Below are positions 1 to 11,325 of a stretch of 64,000 bases of DNA, piece by piece. The DNA is from Ursus arctos (Eukaryota; Chordata; Mammalia; Carnivora; Ursidae), in assembly GCF_023065955.2 (NCBI RefSeq), contig NW_026622985.1, positions 76,807,931 to 76,871,930 on the forward strand. The letters run 5' to 3'. The notes under the pieces were generated by a model. It had not been told where the DNA came from. It worked only from the letters and a program-made list of their open reading frames with translations, and searched no databases. How positions within the stretch are numbered: position 1 is the first letter of the stretch; each line of letters opens with the position of its first letter. The translations under genes were made by a program, and so were the position numbers.

Positions 1-100
1 AAAATATATATTAACACCATAACAAATCAGTGTAATACTGCTCCCAAAATGAGAATAGCCCATAGGATATCGTTTGAATAAAAACATACATTACAAAGCT

Positions 101-103
101 GTG

Positions 104-138
<35 letters not shown>
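101..138. repeat. (TG)n microsatellite
   Basis: Nineteen TG-type dinucleotide units, with one C replacing a T near position 110. This is a simple tandem repeat, likely polymorphic in length, with no coding context. Confidence 0.97.
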
Positions 139-149
139 AGCATACAGGC

Positions 150-290
150 AGATTTTAAAGGTTGATAACTAACGTGTTATTTCTGATAACCTCTGGGTAG
201 TCAGGCTTCAAGTATTTTTTTCTTCTTTATACTTTTCTGTAATTTGTGAAGTATTACAATAAACATGTATAATAAAATATACATTTATTT
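150..290 (+). mobile_element. old L1 3'UTR fragment (L1MA/MB-like)
   Basis: The stretch has the order of words typical of ancient mammalian L1 3' ends: a 'CTCTGGGTAGT' region, then 'CTTCTTTATACTTTTCTGTA', then 'ACAATAAACATGTAT' near the end. It is heavily diverged, so the family name is a recollection of the consensus pattern and not a database match. The stretch of about 300 bases that follows is AT-rich with nothing else recognised. Confidence 0.4.
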
Positions 291-599
291 TCATTAAATT
301 ATAGAGAAACAATTTAAAATATTAAAGGAAAATACAAGCAACTATATGTATAATTTTACAGTAGGAAAAGTCTTTCCTGGCATGACTTTATTTTTCAAAT
401 GAGTTAAAATATAATAGATATGACTACAGCATAACACTTTTTTATTACAAACCAAATTAAAAAGTAAATGACAAATTAGAATATATTTCAAACATATGTA
501 ACAAAGGGCAATGTTAACACCCAAAGAGTATTTTTATATATTTTAAAGTTAAAAACACTAATAAAAACAGGCAGAAAACATGTACAGGAATTTCAAGGA

Positions 600-1022
600 A
601 AGAAGTAGAAATGGCCAATGAAGATATAAAAGGTATATTTAACTTCACCAACATGAAAACTATAACAACAATGAAACTCTTATCTTTTTAATAATGGCAT
701 CCATTTTAATTAAAAGGAATGAAGATAGATGATAAGAAAGGAACTAGATACTCCACTGCTTCTGTGAGGTTAATTTTAAAAAGTTCTATATCCTTGTTTG
801 ACAATACCAAAATTTTAAAATGTCCTTATCCTTTAATCAAGTCATCCCACTTCTAACATTATATACAAGATATATTATTAGTAAGCAAAGATGTAGATAC
901 AAAAATGTGCACCATAGTATTATATCAGGATATAGGAACAAACTAATGCACAACTACATGGGATTAGATCATATTATACTCATCCATGTAAAGAGTATTA
1001 TGCAGCAAATAAAAATTATGCT
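600..1022 (+). mobile_element. old L1 ORF2 3' end, degraded
   Basis: Plus-strand sequence follows the order of the distal part of L1 ORF2. An 'AAATGGCCAATGAA' region is followed by 'AACAACAATGAAACTC', a diverged 'CCCACTTCTAAC' segment, an 'AAAATGTGCACCATAGTATT' segment and a terminal 'TATGCAGCAAATAAAAAT'. In intact L1s these encode the C-terminal domain after the reverse transcriptase. Stops and indels are frequent and the longest open stretch is about 68 codons, so it is a fossil. Neighbouring sequence on both sides is not clearly L1. Confidence 0.6.
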
Positions 1023-1940
1023 ATAAATCAGAGATATTTACTTTAGCTTCTCTAGAAATCCCTGGGCGGGCTTCAAAGGATTGGCTCCTTCAGTGATAGT
1101 GTATTTCCAGTTTGTGTGTATGTGGAAGTATGTGTGCATTTGGGGAGTTAAAAGATCACAGCGTTGGTAGCCTTTTTAAAAAATGTTTTCTAACAGTTCT
1201 GTGCCCGTAGCTTAAGGAGCATTGGATGTAGTGTTCATAATTATTGTCAGTGAAAAGCCGCAGTTGATCATTATGTCACAGTTTTGTATGTGACATGTTT
1301 ATACATATATATACTCATTTATACATCCCACATTGATTGGTGGCTTATGATTTTTCATTTTGCTTATCTATATTACCTAATTTATCCATAAAATACTATA
1401 TTACTTCACAAATATGAGTAGTATTACGGAAATACTGTGCTACAAATTTCTCAATAGAGCTTTGGTCTGCAAGATGACTAAGTGAACTCTTTTACAATGG
1501 AGATAAGTTCCTTCCCCCAAATACTTGCCTGCCTATTGCATTAATAAAATAATGTTTAAAAATTTGCATATGGCACTTCATACAGACTTGACTACAATTT
1601 GGTGATATTAGAGAGGCTTGTAAGTGTCCTGCTCCAACTGATCTTTTGCCAGTCTCCCTTGTAACAGAAATTCCATTAGAACTGTATTTGGGTTAATGAG
1701 TTACTTCAGAACTCCCTTATTAAAATGCATATTACTAGGGAGGAAAGCAAGGGTTTCCACTGTAACATTTGCGTGAATCAGAGCCGCTCTGCTAAGGCTC
1801 TAAGGTGAACTTGAACACAGCGCTATGAACAGGACCACCAACCTGTTGAAGGTCCTTTTAGTCACATGATCCAAAGTTTTAGAAGACTCATTAAATCTCT
1901 AAAATTCTGTTTATATTTCTTGAGGACATTAAAATTAATG
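1023..1940. other. single-copy-looking interval, nothing recognised
   Basis: AT-rich DNA without a long open frame, polyA-tailed retrocopy, or repeat I can name. Slightly higher complexity at 1740-1830, without splice-bounded open frames. Confidence 0.5.
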
Positions 1941-2139
1941 TTTTTTTTTAAAGATTTTATTTATTTTAAATGGAGAGAGTTCTGGAAGCGGGGGGAAGAG
2001 GAGGAGAGGGAGAGGAACAAGCAGACTCCACTCTGAGCACAGAGCCCATCTTGGGGCCCTATCCCGCAACCCTGAAATCATGACCTGAGCCCAAACCAAG
2101 AGTTGGACGCTTAACCAGCTAAGCCACCCAGGTGCCCCA
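1941..2139 (-). mobile_element. can-SINE (SINEC), antisense
   Basis: Reads on the minus strand from a tRNA-Lys-like head (reverse of 'CCACCCAGGTGCCCC' at 2125-2139) to an A-rich tail seen as the T-run at 1941-1949. The body includes the typical 'CTGAAATCATGACCTGAGC' region in reverse. It is an older variant with a long GA-rich segment (1975-2020). No convincing target-site duplication is left. Non-coding and L1-dependent; any open frame through it is accidental. Confidence 0.9.
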
Positions 2140-2301
2140 ATAAACTCAAAACAATATATATCCTTGATTTTATAATAAACCTCAAATTGCTCCATGAAAA
2201 AGAGCTGTGTCATTTTATAGCTAAGCCCCTATGTTGATCCCCACACAATTTATATACACTGAACTTATATTAAGATTTATTGCCCTTATGTGCCCAGTTT
2301 T

Positions 2302-2507
2302 TCCAAATGCTTTTTTTTTTTTTTAAGATTTTATTTGTGAGAGAGAAAAAGCATGAGTGAGGGGAGGGGCAGAGGGAGAGGGAGAAGCAGACTCCCCACC
2401 AAGCAGGGAGCCCTACATGGGGTTCACTCCCAGGACCATGGGATCATGACCTGAGCTAAAGGCAGACACTTAAACCAACTGAACCACCCAGGTGCCCCTC
2501 CAAATGC
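2302..2507 (-). mobile_element. can-SINE (SINEC) with target-site duplication
   Basis: The element itself spans 2311-2498 on the minus strand, with a T-run (the A-tail) at 2311-2324. It is flanked by the direct repeat TCCAAATGC at 2302-2310 and 2499-2507, so both ends of the insertion are defined. The tRNA-like head lies at the 2498 end. Non-coding retroposon mobilised in trans by L1. Confidence 0.93.
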
Positions 2508-3886
2508 TTTTTTAAAAAAAGTTACATTGTCATCTGAAACGGACATTAATTTTGTTGATTAGTTAAGCCCCTAGTGATTCGCAAGAAGAAAAATCTATTC
2601 TTAGCATGTTCTGGTTGCTAGAAGAGAGTTTCACGTTTTCTATTTAGTTAGCAAAACTAGAATTTATTTAAAGTTGAATCTTGATTTTCTTTTCAATTTC
2701 CCTTTTTTTTCACTTGTTATTTTGTGTTTTAAAATAGAGAATTGAGAATTATCTGGTATTGATATTTTTCTTCTTCATGAGGTAGCAGGAAGGCCAAACT
2801 TGGGAAAGCTCTACACTGAGTTCTGCAATAAAACAAAAATATTTTCAGAAATTATGTATTTTATATTCTCAAATTTTTAAAATGTAGTTAACATTCTTAA
2901 TGATAAACTTTTTATGGTATTTCCAGATTATCTTTGCTTTAAGAGAAATCTACATTCTGCATCTGTAAAAAAAGAAAAAGCATGATATATTAAAAAATAA
3001 CAACAACCCAAAACTTACTACTAATAATATAGTAGAATCAAGAGACCTGGATACTAGTAATAATTCTCAAATTAACTTCCCCTGGGCCTCAATGTTCATA
3101 GCTATAATATGAGAGGCTAGGTAAGTTGAGTTGTAATATTCCCCCTCCATTTTTTTTTTTTTTTTGGCACAGCCCCCTTTGTAATCTGATGAAAACTGTA
3201 GACCATCAAATACATGAGGAATTTCATATACGAAGAACCAGGACCAACTTAATGACGTGCAGCCTATGGAGTCCCACAGGACCCATGCATTTGCTTTACT
3301 GCTCCACTGTTATTGTCTTGAAATTTTTCATTTTTAAGCAAGTGGTTCCATATTTTCATTGTGTCCTGGATCCCAGAAATTATGTAATGGATGCTGCCTG
3401 AATCTCTTGCATCCGATTATGAAGTTTTGGTCCAGATGCTCTCTAAAAAGAGGAAAAAAACTCTCTTTAAGGTTTGGCTTTACTTCTAATATACTGTAAA
3501 TCTATATTGATGTCCATGATTGCTGTTGAACTGTGGAAAGAAGAGAACTGAATCTTCTTTAACCCTATTACTTAAAAATTGTGACTATGTCAGAAGGCAT
3601 TTGGTCTATGGCCCAAAGAGAGTATGAAAAGGGCTGACTTCAGTTTAGACACCTCTATTCAGTAATGATAATATTCTTTCAATTACTTTTATTGGTTTTG
3701 AATTCGAATTTTCCACATAGAACACTATACTTTGTGATAATTTATTTATATAGCTGTTATTAAAATGAGAAGACTTATTTTTTCAAAGAGCAAATTTAGA
3801 TGGTAAGTTATACCTAAAATGATGTCATTCTGTTATCATTAAGAATCAAATCCTAAGAAAGCGTTTTTTTTTTTTTAAACATTCTT
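2508..3886. other. no gene; T16 run and a possible old repeat remnant
   Basis: A run of 16 T at 3150-3165 precedes about 260 bases (3170-3430) that look like a decayed dispersed repeat ('GCAGCCTATGGAGTCCCACA', 'AAATTATGTAATGGATGCTG'), whose family I cannot name. A 91-codon open frame crosses it but includes a poly-F run encoded by the T tract and has no features of a protein. The rest is AT-rich with nothing recognised. Confidence 0.45.
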
Positions 3887-4086
3887 GGGGCACCTGGGGG
3901 GGCTCAGTCTGTTAAGCCTCGGACTCTTAATTTAGGCTCAGGTCATGATCTCAAGGTCATGAGATTGAACCCCAGTCTGGTTCTGCGCTTGGCGTGGGGC
4001 CAGCTTAAGATTCTCTCTCTCCCTCTGCTGCTCCCCACCACCCTGTACCATTCCCTGCTCATTTTCTCTCTCTCTCAAAAAAAAAG
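3887..4086 (+). mobile_element. can-SINE (SINEC), sense
   Basis: Starts with the 'GGGGCACCTGGGGGGCTCAG' head at 3887, passes through the 'GGCTCAGGTCATGATCTCAA' body and ends in a CT-rich 'TCTCTCTCTCAAAAAAAAAG' tail near 4086. The tail lacks the usual AATAAA units. An upstream T-run (3864-3876) is not part of the element. TSDs are not clear. Confidence 0.9.
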
Positions 4087-4973
4087 AATGCTCTTACACT
4101 TTTTATGATTAAATGAGCAAATTCCTTTTTTAACATTTTTTCTACTTTTTTCCCCACCATATGCCTCAACCACAGAAAACTTGAAAGGTAAAGAGGTGTG
4201 ATATGAAAGCAACTCTTTATTCAAAAATTTATTCCGTGATTGCAAATGGGATGTCAAAGCAAACTTTCTTTAAATTCTGTAAGAACAGGTGTTAAAAAGT
4301 GCATAATTAATGTACCTATGGTTTGAGGGTTTTTTTAATTTTAATTTTTTTGTCTTCCTAAACCCCAGCTGAGTTAGTAATAAAATATAGAATTACATAC
4401 AAGAAGATGGATACCAGTAATTTATTTGTTTAATAAAATCTTTTGGAGATAGTTGGGAAAAAGGGCACATGGTTGACAAGTTTAGAAAGAGATTATAGGG
4501 ATACGGATACATTTCTGTCCCTTACTCTTGGTGCTGTTATGTGGGGCATTTAAATGAGCCTTAGGAAAAGATTTATCTTCATGGTTTGATCTCTAAACTG
4601 GAGTGGCTATCTTACTGGGGCTTGGCACTGTTGATATGGAAAGTGGTCTGACTACCGAAGTTTTAGGAATAAGGGAAAATTTGAGTTTTTATTTATCTTT
4701 TAGAAATGAGTTTTCTTGAGGTTTTTAATGTTTTGGAGTCCCATTTATAATGATAACATGGGAATTTTTAAATAGAGTTATCTAATTTCCACGGTCTTAA
4801 TTTTGTCTGTATTTTACCTTTTTAAAATTTAAACTTATATTCTGCAATCTTTCATATTTCCACTTCCCCAGTGAACCCTCATTCTTGAATAAGTGGCTTT
4901 CCAAATTAAAAAGTTGTTTCTAAAGACAACCAGGTACTTTTCAAGTTACGTTTGTTATTTAGTTAACTTATGC
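4087..4973. other. no gene recognised
   Basis: AT-rich DNA, no recognisable repeat and no open frame above about 60 codons. Confidence 0.5.
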
Positions 4974-5136
4974 AAGTCTAATCCAAAACAGAGGCGCCTG
5001 GGTGGCTCAGTTTTTAACCGTCTGCCTTCAGCTCAGGTCAGGATCCCAGGGTCCTGGGATGAAGCCCTGCATGGGGCTCCCTGCTCAGTGGGAAGTCTGC
5101 TTCTCCTTCTCACACTCCCCTTTTGTATTTCCTCCC

Positions 5137-5172
<36 letters not shown>

Positions 5173-5214
5173 AAATAAATAAAATCTTTTTAAAAAAGTC
5201 TAATTCAAAACAGA
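4974..5214 (+). mobile_element. can-SINE with 19-bp target-site duplication
   Basis: The SINE occupies 4993-5195. It is flanked by AAGTCTAATCCAAAACAGA (4974-4992) and AAGTCTAATTCAAAACAGA (5196-5214), which differ at one position. Head 'GGCGCCTGGGTGGCTCAG', body 'CTTCAGCTCAGGTCAGGATC', then a long (TC)n tract (5140-5168) and two AAAT units before the A-tail. The near-perfect duplication suggests a moderately young insertion. Open frames on both strands through this element are artefacts of the low-complexity tail. Confidence 0.97.
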
Positions 5215-6560
5215 TATCTGAGCTGGTAGTCCAATTCATGAAAAAAACATCCATGAAAACAGCTATTTTACTGAAACAACAGTTCAAATAAACTTGCTAA
5301 ACAAAATGATCATTTTAGTAGTCTGCATTAAGACAGTCTTAACCTCAGTGCATTGGCCTGCTAAGATGGCAGTTTACCATCAAATTTTATTTTTTTATCT
5401 TCATAGTAGGATTGAGATAACCCTAGAGTTATATCCATGTTGTCACATATGAATAGATACTGTATCAATAGATAACTTTTTATGATTGACCATTTGACAT
5501 CATTCTGATAAAAATTCAGATTTTACTATTAAAACGCTTCTATGAACTCCCCTCCCCTGAGGCAGAATTAATAGACTTGCAATATTATAATTCAGAAACA
5601 GTAACGCTCACCACTTAGAGGGTTAGATTGTCTTATAATAGAAATCCATTATGGAAAATACTTCTAACTACCTTCAATTGTCTCTTTTTTGTTTAAGCAG
5701 GAAGATATAATTAAATGTAATATTTGAAAGTGTAAATATGCTGTGATTAGAATACTCATTATTCTCTATTTTCATAAGATAAAAAGATAAATGATAGAAA
5801 ATATTCTCACTTTTGAAATATTAGCTTTCTCTAGTGTATATATTTAGAGATACTGTGACTCTAATATCTAATCCAGTTCTCCAAAAATATGAAGAGCTGG
5901 AAAACAGAGCCATTAGGTACCGTTGTGCAGAGTGCGTACTACACAACTCTAGTGATCATCATTCTTATAGCCTATGCCGCAAATATGTCTCCATTGTGCA
6001 GTAAGTAACCTGAAAAAACATGTATAGGGACCTTGATTAGATATACCTTTTCTTGTTCTAGGTACGGATATTTTCATTTAAAATTTTTCGTAAATAATTT
6101 AATGTTTATTACAGTGTTACAATGGGGGCCTTTCCCTATGGAATTGGCTTATAAATAAAATGAGCTTTAGCTCCAAAATACTAAACCTATTCAGATAGAG
6201 TTAAGACGGTGTCACTCTATAATTGATCTGGTGTAGGCAGTATAACGGAACTCAATCTCAGTTCCATATGACTTGATATCAAAGTTAAGATCCAGGCACT
6301 ATTGCAGAGAAAAGGACTCAGGTTAGGGTGCAATCCGACAGGTAGATGCTGGACTTGGATTCAGATGTGGGCAGATTCAAGAACATATTCTTTTGACCCA
6401 GCCAGGGAACACAGCAGAGGATTACTGACCAAGAAGGTGATCATTGTAGGGGAAAAGCCTAAGAAACGCTTTAAGGTAAACTGTTTATCAAATAGTTTCA
6501 AAATAAAATTGATTTGGAAGCTTCAGGGTTCAACATTTATCCTCTGTCACACTCTCTACT
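5215..6560. other. no gene recognised
   Basis: AT-rich, single-copy-looking DNA. The only open frame of note, about 93 codons at 6302-6583, runs into the MIR that follows and shows no family motif. Confidence 0.5.
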
Positions 6561-6564
6561 GGTA

Positions 6565-6710
6565 CTTTATTTGGATTATTTAACCGGAATCCTCACAAAA
6601 ATGGTCTGATTGTCAGAGAATTTAAGTGACTTGCCAAAGTTAGTTTAAATAGCAGATGAATCTGACCATAAAGTATGTGATTTTCCCACTTTAACATACT
6701 GCTTACTAAG
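6565..6710 (+). mobile_element. MIR-like SINE remnant
   Basis: The order of words matches the MIR core: an 'AATCCTCACAAAAATGGTCT' region where MIR has its 'AATCCTCACAACAA' segment, then 'TTTAAGTGACTTGCCAAAGT', an 'AAATAGCAGATGAATCTGA' segment, and an end near 'ACATACTGCTTACTA'. Divergence fits a pre-carnivore insertion. MIRs are sometimes exapted as regulatory elements; nothing here shows that. Confidence 0.65.
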
Positions 6711-6711
6711 A

Positions 6712-7600
6712 TTGAGTCTTCGTGCTCTTAAAAAGCCTAGGATATAGTTCAAGGATGATTCACAAATGTTCATGATTGGTCTGTAATTACTCATGAACCG
6801 CTCGAGTCTGTGTTAAAATGATGGAACTAATTTTTCAAAATTAATTTTTTTTCTTTGTGGATCCATACTGTCCACTTCTGTCAAGGTTTAGATCTTATCA
6901 GCATACATACATTTTTTTTTACCCAAAAAGGATTAATGATGCCAGAAATTATTGTTTTTCAGAGAACAGCCAGAGATTGTTAACATACAGCACAGTCAGC
7001 TAAAGTTTGTGGTAGAATCAGAACACTGTAAATTCAGAGGACTGACAGAAACTTGGTGGCTACCTCTCCGACCCTTGGGAAATTTCTAAAATTTGCTAAT
7101 ATCACTCTGTTTAATAGAGAGTAGTTATTTGCATCTGAGTTTGGAGGGATAAATTATGAAAAGTTATTCTAGCTTGCTTAAGATGGAATTATATTATACA
7201 AGCTTGCTAATAATTCCAAGTAGAATAGAATGAAAGAAGTAGAGATGTTATAAATACAAACAAAAGATTCCAGGAGGAATAATCAGAAAAGCAGCATAGC
7301 TGTTACTTTTATGGTATATGATTATTGTTAATCCTGATATAATAGATTTAGGAATATTATTTTACAGTCATTTCCTTCACATCTCAGGACCAGAGCAGCA
7401 TTATTTTATTGTTACATTGTAAGATATTTCATTTAAGCATTCAACAAAAGGATGAGAATCTTAAATGGCTTTCCAAATGCTTTTCCTAAGCTAACAGACC
7501 TTGTTCATTCGTTAGCTATTGCATTTATTCAACAAAAAGTTTTCATGTACAAGTCATTGGGCAGTTCCTACTGGAACAATCCACAGATGGAATCCTCAAA
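6712..7600. other. no gene recognised
   Basis: Single-copy-looking DNA with no coding signal. A 98-codon frame (7452-7748) begins here but its second half is inside the L1 fossil that follows. Confidence 0.45.
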
Positions 7601-8827
7601 GCAACCTAGTAGACCCAGAAAAATCAAAACAATATTGAAGAACAAAGTGGGAAAACTCACACTTTCCAGTTTCAAAATTTTCTATAAAACAACATTAATC
7701 AAGAGAGTCTGTTACTATGATAAGGATAGAAAAAGATCAGTGGAATAGAAGCATGATTCCAGAAATAAACTCCTATGTCTTTGGGTTAACTTATTTTTTT
7801 ACCAAGGATGCCAAGACCATTCATCAAGAAATAAATAGTCTTTTCAATAAATGTGCTGGGACAGTGGATATTCACATGCAAAATGTAGTTGAACTCTTAC
7901 CTCACACCTTATAACAAGATTAACTCAAAATGGATCAAAGACCTAAATTTAAAAATGAAAACAATAGAATTCTTAGAAGAAAGCATAGGAGTGAATTTTC
8001 ATGATAAGGCAATGGTTCCCAATATATATTACCAAAAGCACAGATGGCAAAACAAAAATAGATGTTGGATTTATCAAAATTAGAAGTATTTGTGCTTCAA
8101 AGGATACCACCAGAAAGTGAAAAAACAATCCACGGATGGGGAAATATTTACAATTCATATATCTGACAAGGTATCTATATCCAGAATATATAAAGAATGC
8201 TTTTAACTTAGCAAGAAGAAGACAAATATTTAAAAATTGGGCAAGAGACTTGGATAAGTATTTCTCCAAAGAAGATATCCAAATGGCCAATAAACACATG
8301 AAAGGAGGCTTATCATTTATCATCAGGAAAAAGCAAATGAAAACCACAGTAAGATACCACTTAACCATTAGTATGGCTATGATGAAAAAGACACATATAA
8401 TCACAAGGGTATGGAGAAATTGGAACCCTCATTCTTTGCTGGTAGAAAAATAAAATGGTACAGCTACTTTGGAAAAGAGTTGAGCAGTTTTTCAAAATGT
8501 TAAATATAGAGTTATAATATGACCCAGAAATTCCACTTCTAGGTATACACAAGAGAAATGAAAGCATATGTTCTCACAAAAATTTGTACACAAATGTTTT
8601 TAGCTTGTTCCTAGTAGCTAAAAGTAGAAATAACACTAGTGCATAACCATTCACCATTGATAAGCATATACATATATACGTATATAAGTGTGTGTTTATG
8701 CATACATACATATATTGGACAGGCCTGTACATATAAAATACATACACATATATCTATATATCTATATGCACTTACAGATACACTTTTAAAAGGTGAATTT
8801 TATGATGTGTGGATTTTATCTCAATAA
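7600..8827 (+). mobile_element. old L1 (L1M-type) ORF2 3' third plus 3'UTR
   Basis: Plus-strand fossil covering the part of ORF2 after the reverse transcriptase domain. Landmarks in order: the 'CAATATTGAAGAACAAAGTG' segment, 'GATCAGTGGAATAGAAGCAT', 'AAATGTGCTGGGACAGTGG', 'CAAGAGACTTGGATAAGTAT', and 'CCAAATGGCCAATAAACACA'. The 3'UTR ends near 8827 with 'GATTTTATCTCAATAAATG'. Frames switch several times (open pieces of 98, 65, 64 and 105 codons), so there is no functional protein. A dinucleotide-rich stretch lies in the 3'UTR at 8660-8770. Much older than the minus-strand L1s downstream. Confidence 0.88.
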
Positions 8828-8920
8828 ATGTTATATATGTGTATGTGCACACACATACGTACATCTCAATGAAGATATATATGTATATGTGTGTGTGCAT
8901 GTGTGTGTGTATGTGCAATT
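8828..8920. repeat. TA/TG/CA-rich low-complexity tail
   Basis: Mixed ATAT, GTGT and CACA runs follow directly after the L1 3' end. This is probably an eroded tail that expanded as a microsatellite. Confidence 0.7.
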
Positions 8921-8989
8921 GCCCTGGTAGATGTTAGAGGAAAGACTAAAGAAGCTGAAGGAAGTAAGCAATCTTGAATACATATATTT

Positions 8990-10705
8990 CAATCAGATGA
9001 CCCAATGACCTATAAGATGTTCGGTAACACCTGCCAGAGGCCATACCATGCACCAAGGTAATCATAAATATAGTGGTGCGAGGGGTACCAACATAACTAA
9101 GAAGTTCAGTGGTGGCTGTCCTCTAGAAGCCAGCTGGTAGGCATGGCCAAAAAGATAGGTACAAACCTGGTCTTATTTATATTTGAGAATAATGGGGTCC
9201 TAAGCAACAGAGGCCAAGTTGTGACTACATCTTGCATCCCGTGGAACACACAAAAAGGAAGCACAGCATGTGGTAGGCCACTTTGGTTCAGAAGGGAATA
9301 CATTCCATACCTAGGAATACGTTCTAGCCCATTTATTGAGTGACATAGAAGGCTGCCAGTTTTGAGTGGTGACCAGAGCCAGAAAGTTTGCTGCATCAGA
9401 TCCAGGTCACGGTGCAATCTGCCCTACCACTTGGGTCCTACCACCTGGCAGACATATGGTGCTGGAGTGTCAGTGGTTGGAAGAGACGAAATTAAAGTAT
9501 ATGGCAAGCTGCAGTGGAATGACAACATAGGCCCTTTGGATTCTGTAGCAAAGCCACACCATCTGCGGTACATAATTATATATTCTTTCTGAGATAGCTT
9601 GTGGTGTGTTACTGGGTCCTGGTAGAGATGGAAAAATTGGTCATGGGACAGCAACTCATTTTGCCTATTATGAGATGGGTTCTGTCAGATCTTTCAAGTT
9701 AAAATATTGTACAGGCCTTGCAACTCTCTATTGTAAGATGAAAATGGCATATCCAGGAACAAGACTGCACAGGACCAGAGGGTGTGAGTAAGCCTCCCAG
9801 CAGATAGCCCAGACCCTTATGTCTCTCACAACTCTTGTGTTAGTCCTTTTTTCCATCTGCATCTATGTCTATACATGGTTCCGTAGGACAAACTGAAAGA
9901 AGAAAAAGCATGAGCCTGGTTTATAGATGGTTTGGCCCAGTGCATAGGCGCAAGCCAAAAATGGATGGCAGTTACTTTACTAACACTTTCAGAACTGACA
10001 CTGAAAGACAATGGAGAAGAAAATATGCATTTCCGGCTATTGGCCAGAGGCCTGGCAATTGGCCAGTAGCCTGGCTATCTATTCAGGGACCTGGAAAAGA
10101 AAGGACTGTGAGATTGGATATAAGGAATTCTGGGGTAGATTCATATGATGTAGATGGACATATAAGGGTTGAAGTTTGTATTCCATATTAAGCCCATCAA
10201 AAAGCATTCACCACTGGAGAGACGAAGTAGATAAGATGTCTCAGCTTTTGTCATCAACCATTCAGACATAGCACAATGGGCGTATGAATGGAGCAGCTGG
10301 TATGGCAGAGATAGAGACCATGTATGAACCAGACAGCATGGTGTCCCATGTATTAATAAACAATCTAGCTACTTCTGCCTTTAAATATATAATTCATAGT
10401 GATACAGTCCAACACTAATCCCCCAATATTATACTATTCCCTATCCTAACCCAACCACTTGGAGGGTAAGTTGACTATGTAATCTCCCTTCCATCCTTGA
10501 AGGGCCAGTGGTTAATCCTTTCAAGGATAGATATCTATTCTGGGTATGGATTTATTTTTCCTACCGCAGCAGTACCATTATCTATGGGCTTATGGAATAC
10601 CTGACATACAGGCATGGAATCCTATAAAAGCATAGCATCTGAATAGGAGACCCATTTTACAGCAAAGGAGGTGTAGAAATGAGCCTTAACTACTGTACCT
10701 GCCAA
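8990..10705 (+). pseudogene. ERVL-type endogenous retrovirus pol remnant
   Basis: A decayed class III (ERVL-like) retroviral polymerase region without recognisable LTRs on either side. The 3' part of the reverse transcriptase domain is at about 9140-9640: an open piece at 9143-9343 ends in 'EYIPYLGI', and a 'GGTCCTGGTAGAGATGGAAA' segment lies near 9616. The start of RNase H is around 9890-9960, where the first catalytic Asp region is out of frame. The zinc-binding part of integrase is near 10200-10400 and part of its core near 10490-10700. Frames change at least four times and gag, protease and env are absent. It is flanked upstream by an L1 tail and downstream by a can-SINE. In intact relatives these domains carry out reverse transcription and integration; this copy cannot. 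The family assignment rests on recognising the domain order and segments, not on a search. Confidence 0.75.
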
Positions 10706-10752
10706 TCAAATTGAATTTGTCAATTCAGAATTCGAGTTTATTAAATAATCAA

Positions 10753-10928
10753 AACAATTACTGCTTTTTTTGTAAGATTGTTAAAAAATTTATTGGACAG
10801 AGAGAGAGCACAAGCAGGGGGAGCAGCAGAGGGAGAGGGAGAAGCAGGCTCGCCACTGAGCAGGGAGCCCAATGCAGGGCTCCATCCCAGGACCCTAGGA
10901 TCATGACCTGAGCTAAAGGCAGAGTATT
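10753..10928 (-). mobile_element. can-SINE, 3' part, split by L1-A
   Basis: Antisense SINE whose A-tail side starts near 10766. Its body runs to the point where L1-A inserted, in 'CTAAAGGCAGAGTATT' (10913-10928). The head resumes at 17225-17266. The SINE's own target-site duplication is AACAATTA at 10753-10760 and 17269-17276. This SINE therefore predates L1-A. Confidence 0.93.
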
Positions 10929-11055
10929 TTTTTTTTCTTTTTTAGATTATTAATTTTTATTCAATTTCTGTAATAGATACATGCCTATTCTTATTATCTG
11001 TTTCTCCTTGTATTTTTTGGAAATTTGTGTTTTTCTTTTTTTATTATAATAATAC
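10929..11055 (-). other. candidate 3' transduction on L1-A
   Basis: Beyond the point where the sister copies end (their tails follow 'GGTGACTAACATAAT' on the sense strand), L1-A continues on its sense strand. It has an A-rich tract (about 11055 down to 11031), then about 85 bases of non-A-rich, non-L1 sequence (11030-10945), then a second A-tail (10943-10929) abutting the TSD. A sense-strand AATAAA lies at 10961-10956, about 13 bases before the terminal A-tail. This is the structure expected when an L1 transcript reads through its own polyadenylation site and ends at a downstream genomic one. Confidence 0.65.
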
Positions 11056-11325
11056 TTTTTTATTATATTATGTGAGTCACCATACAGTACCTCCCTGGTT
11101 TTTGATGTAAAGTTCGATGATTCATTAGTTGCGTATAACACCCAGTGCACCATGCAATATGTGCCCTCCTTACTACCCATCACCAGCCTATTGCATTCCC
11201 CCAGCCCCCTCCCCTCTGAAGCCCTCAGTTTGTTTCCCAGAGTTCATATCTCTCATGCTTCATTTCCCATTCTGATTACCCACTCTTTCTTTATCCCTTT
11301 CCTCCCCTACCGATCTTCCTAGCTC

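Noticed and set aside
3126..3401. 91-codon plus-strand frame
   Set aside because: Contains a phenylalanine run from the T16 tract and overlaps a probable decayed repeat.
4893..5287. Open frames of 93 and 84 codons on opposite strands
   Set aside because: Both run through the can-SINE and its (TC)n tract, which yields alternating S/L or E/R runs. No gene evidence.
8640..8920. Regular ATAT/GTGT/CATA patterns resembling an array
   Set aside because: Units are dinucleotide and tetranucleotide, with no fixed-length repeat and spacer alternation. This is a microsatellite-like L1 3'UTR and tail, not a CRISPR or satellite array.
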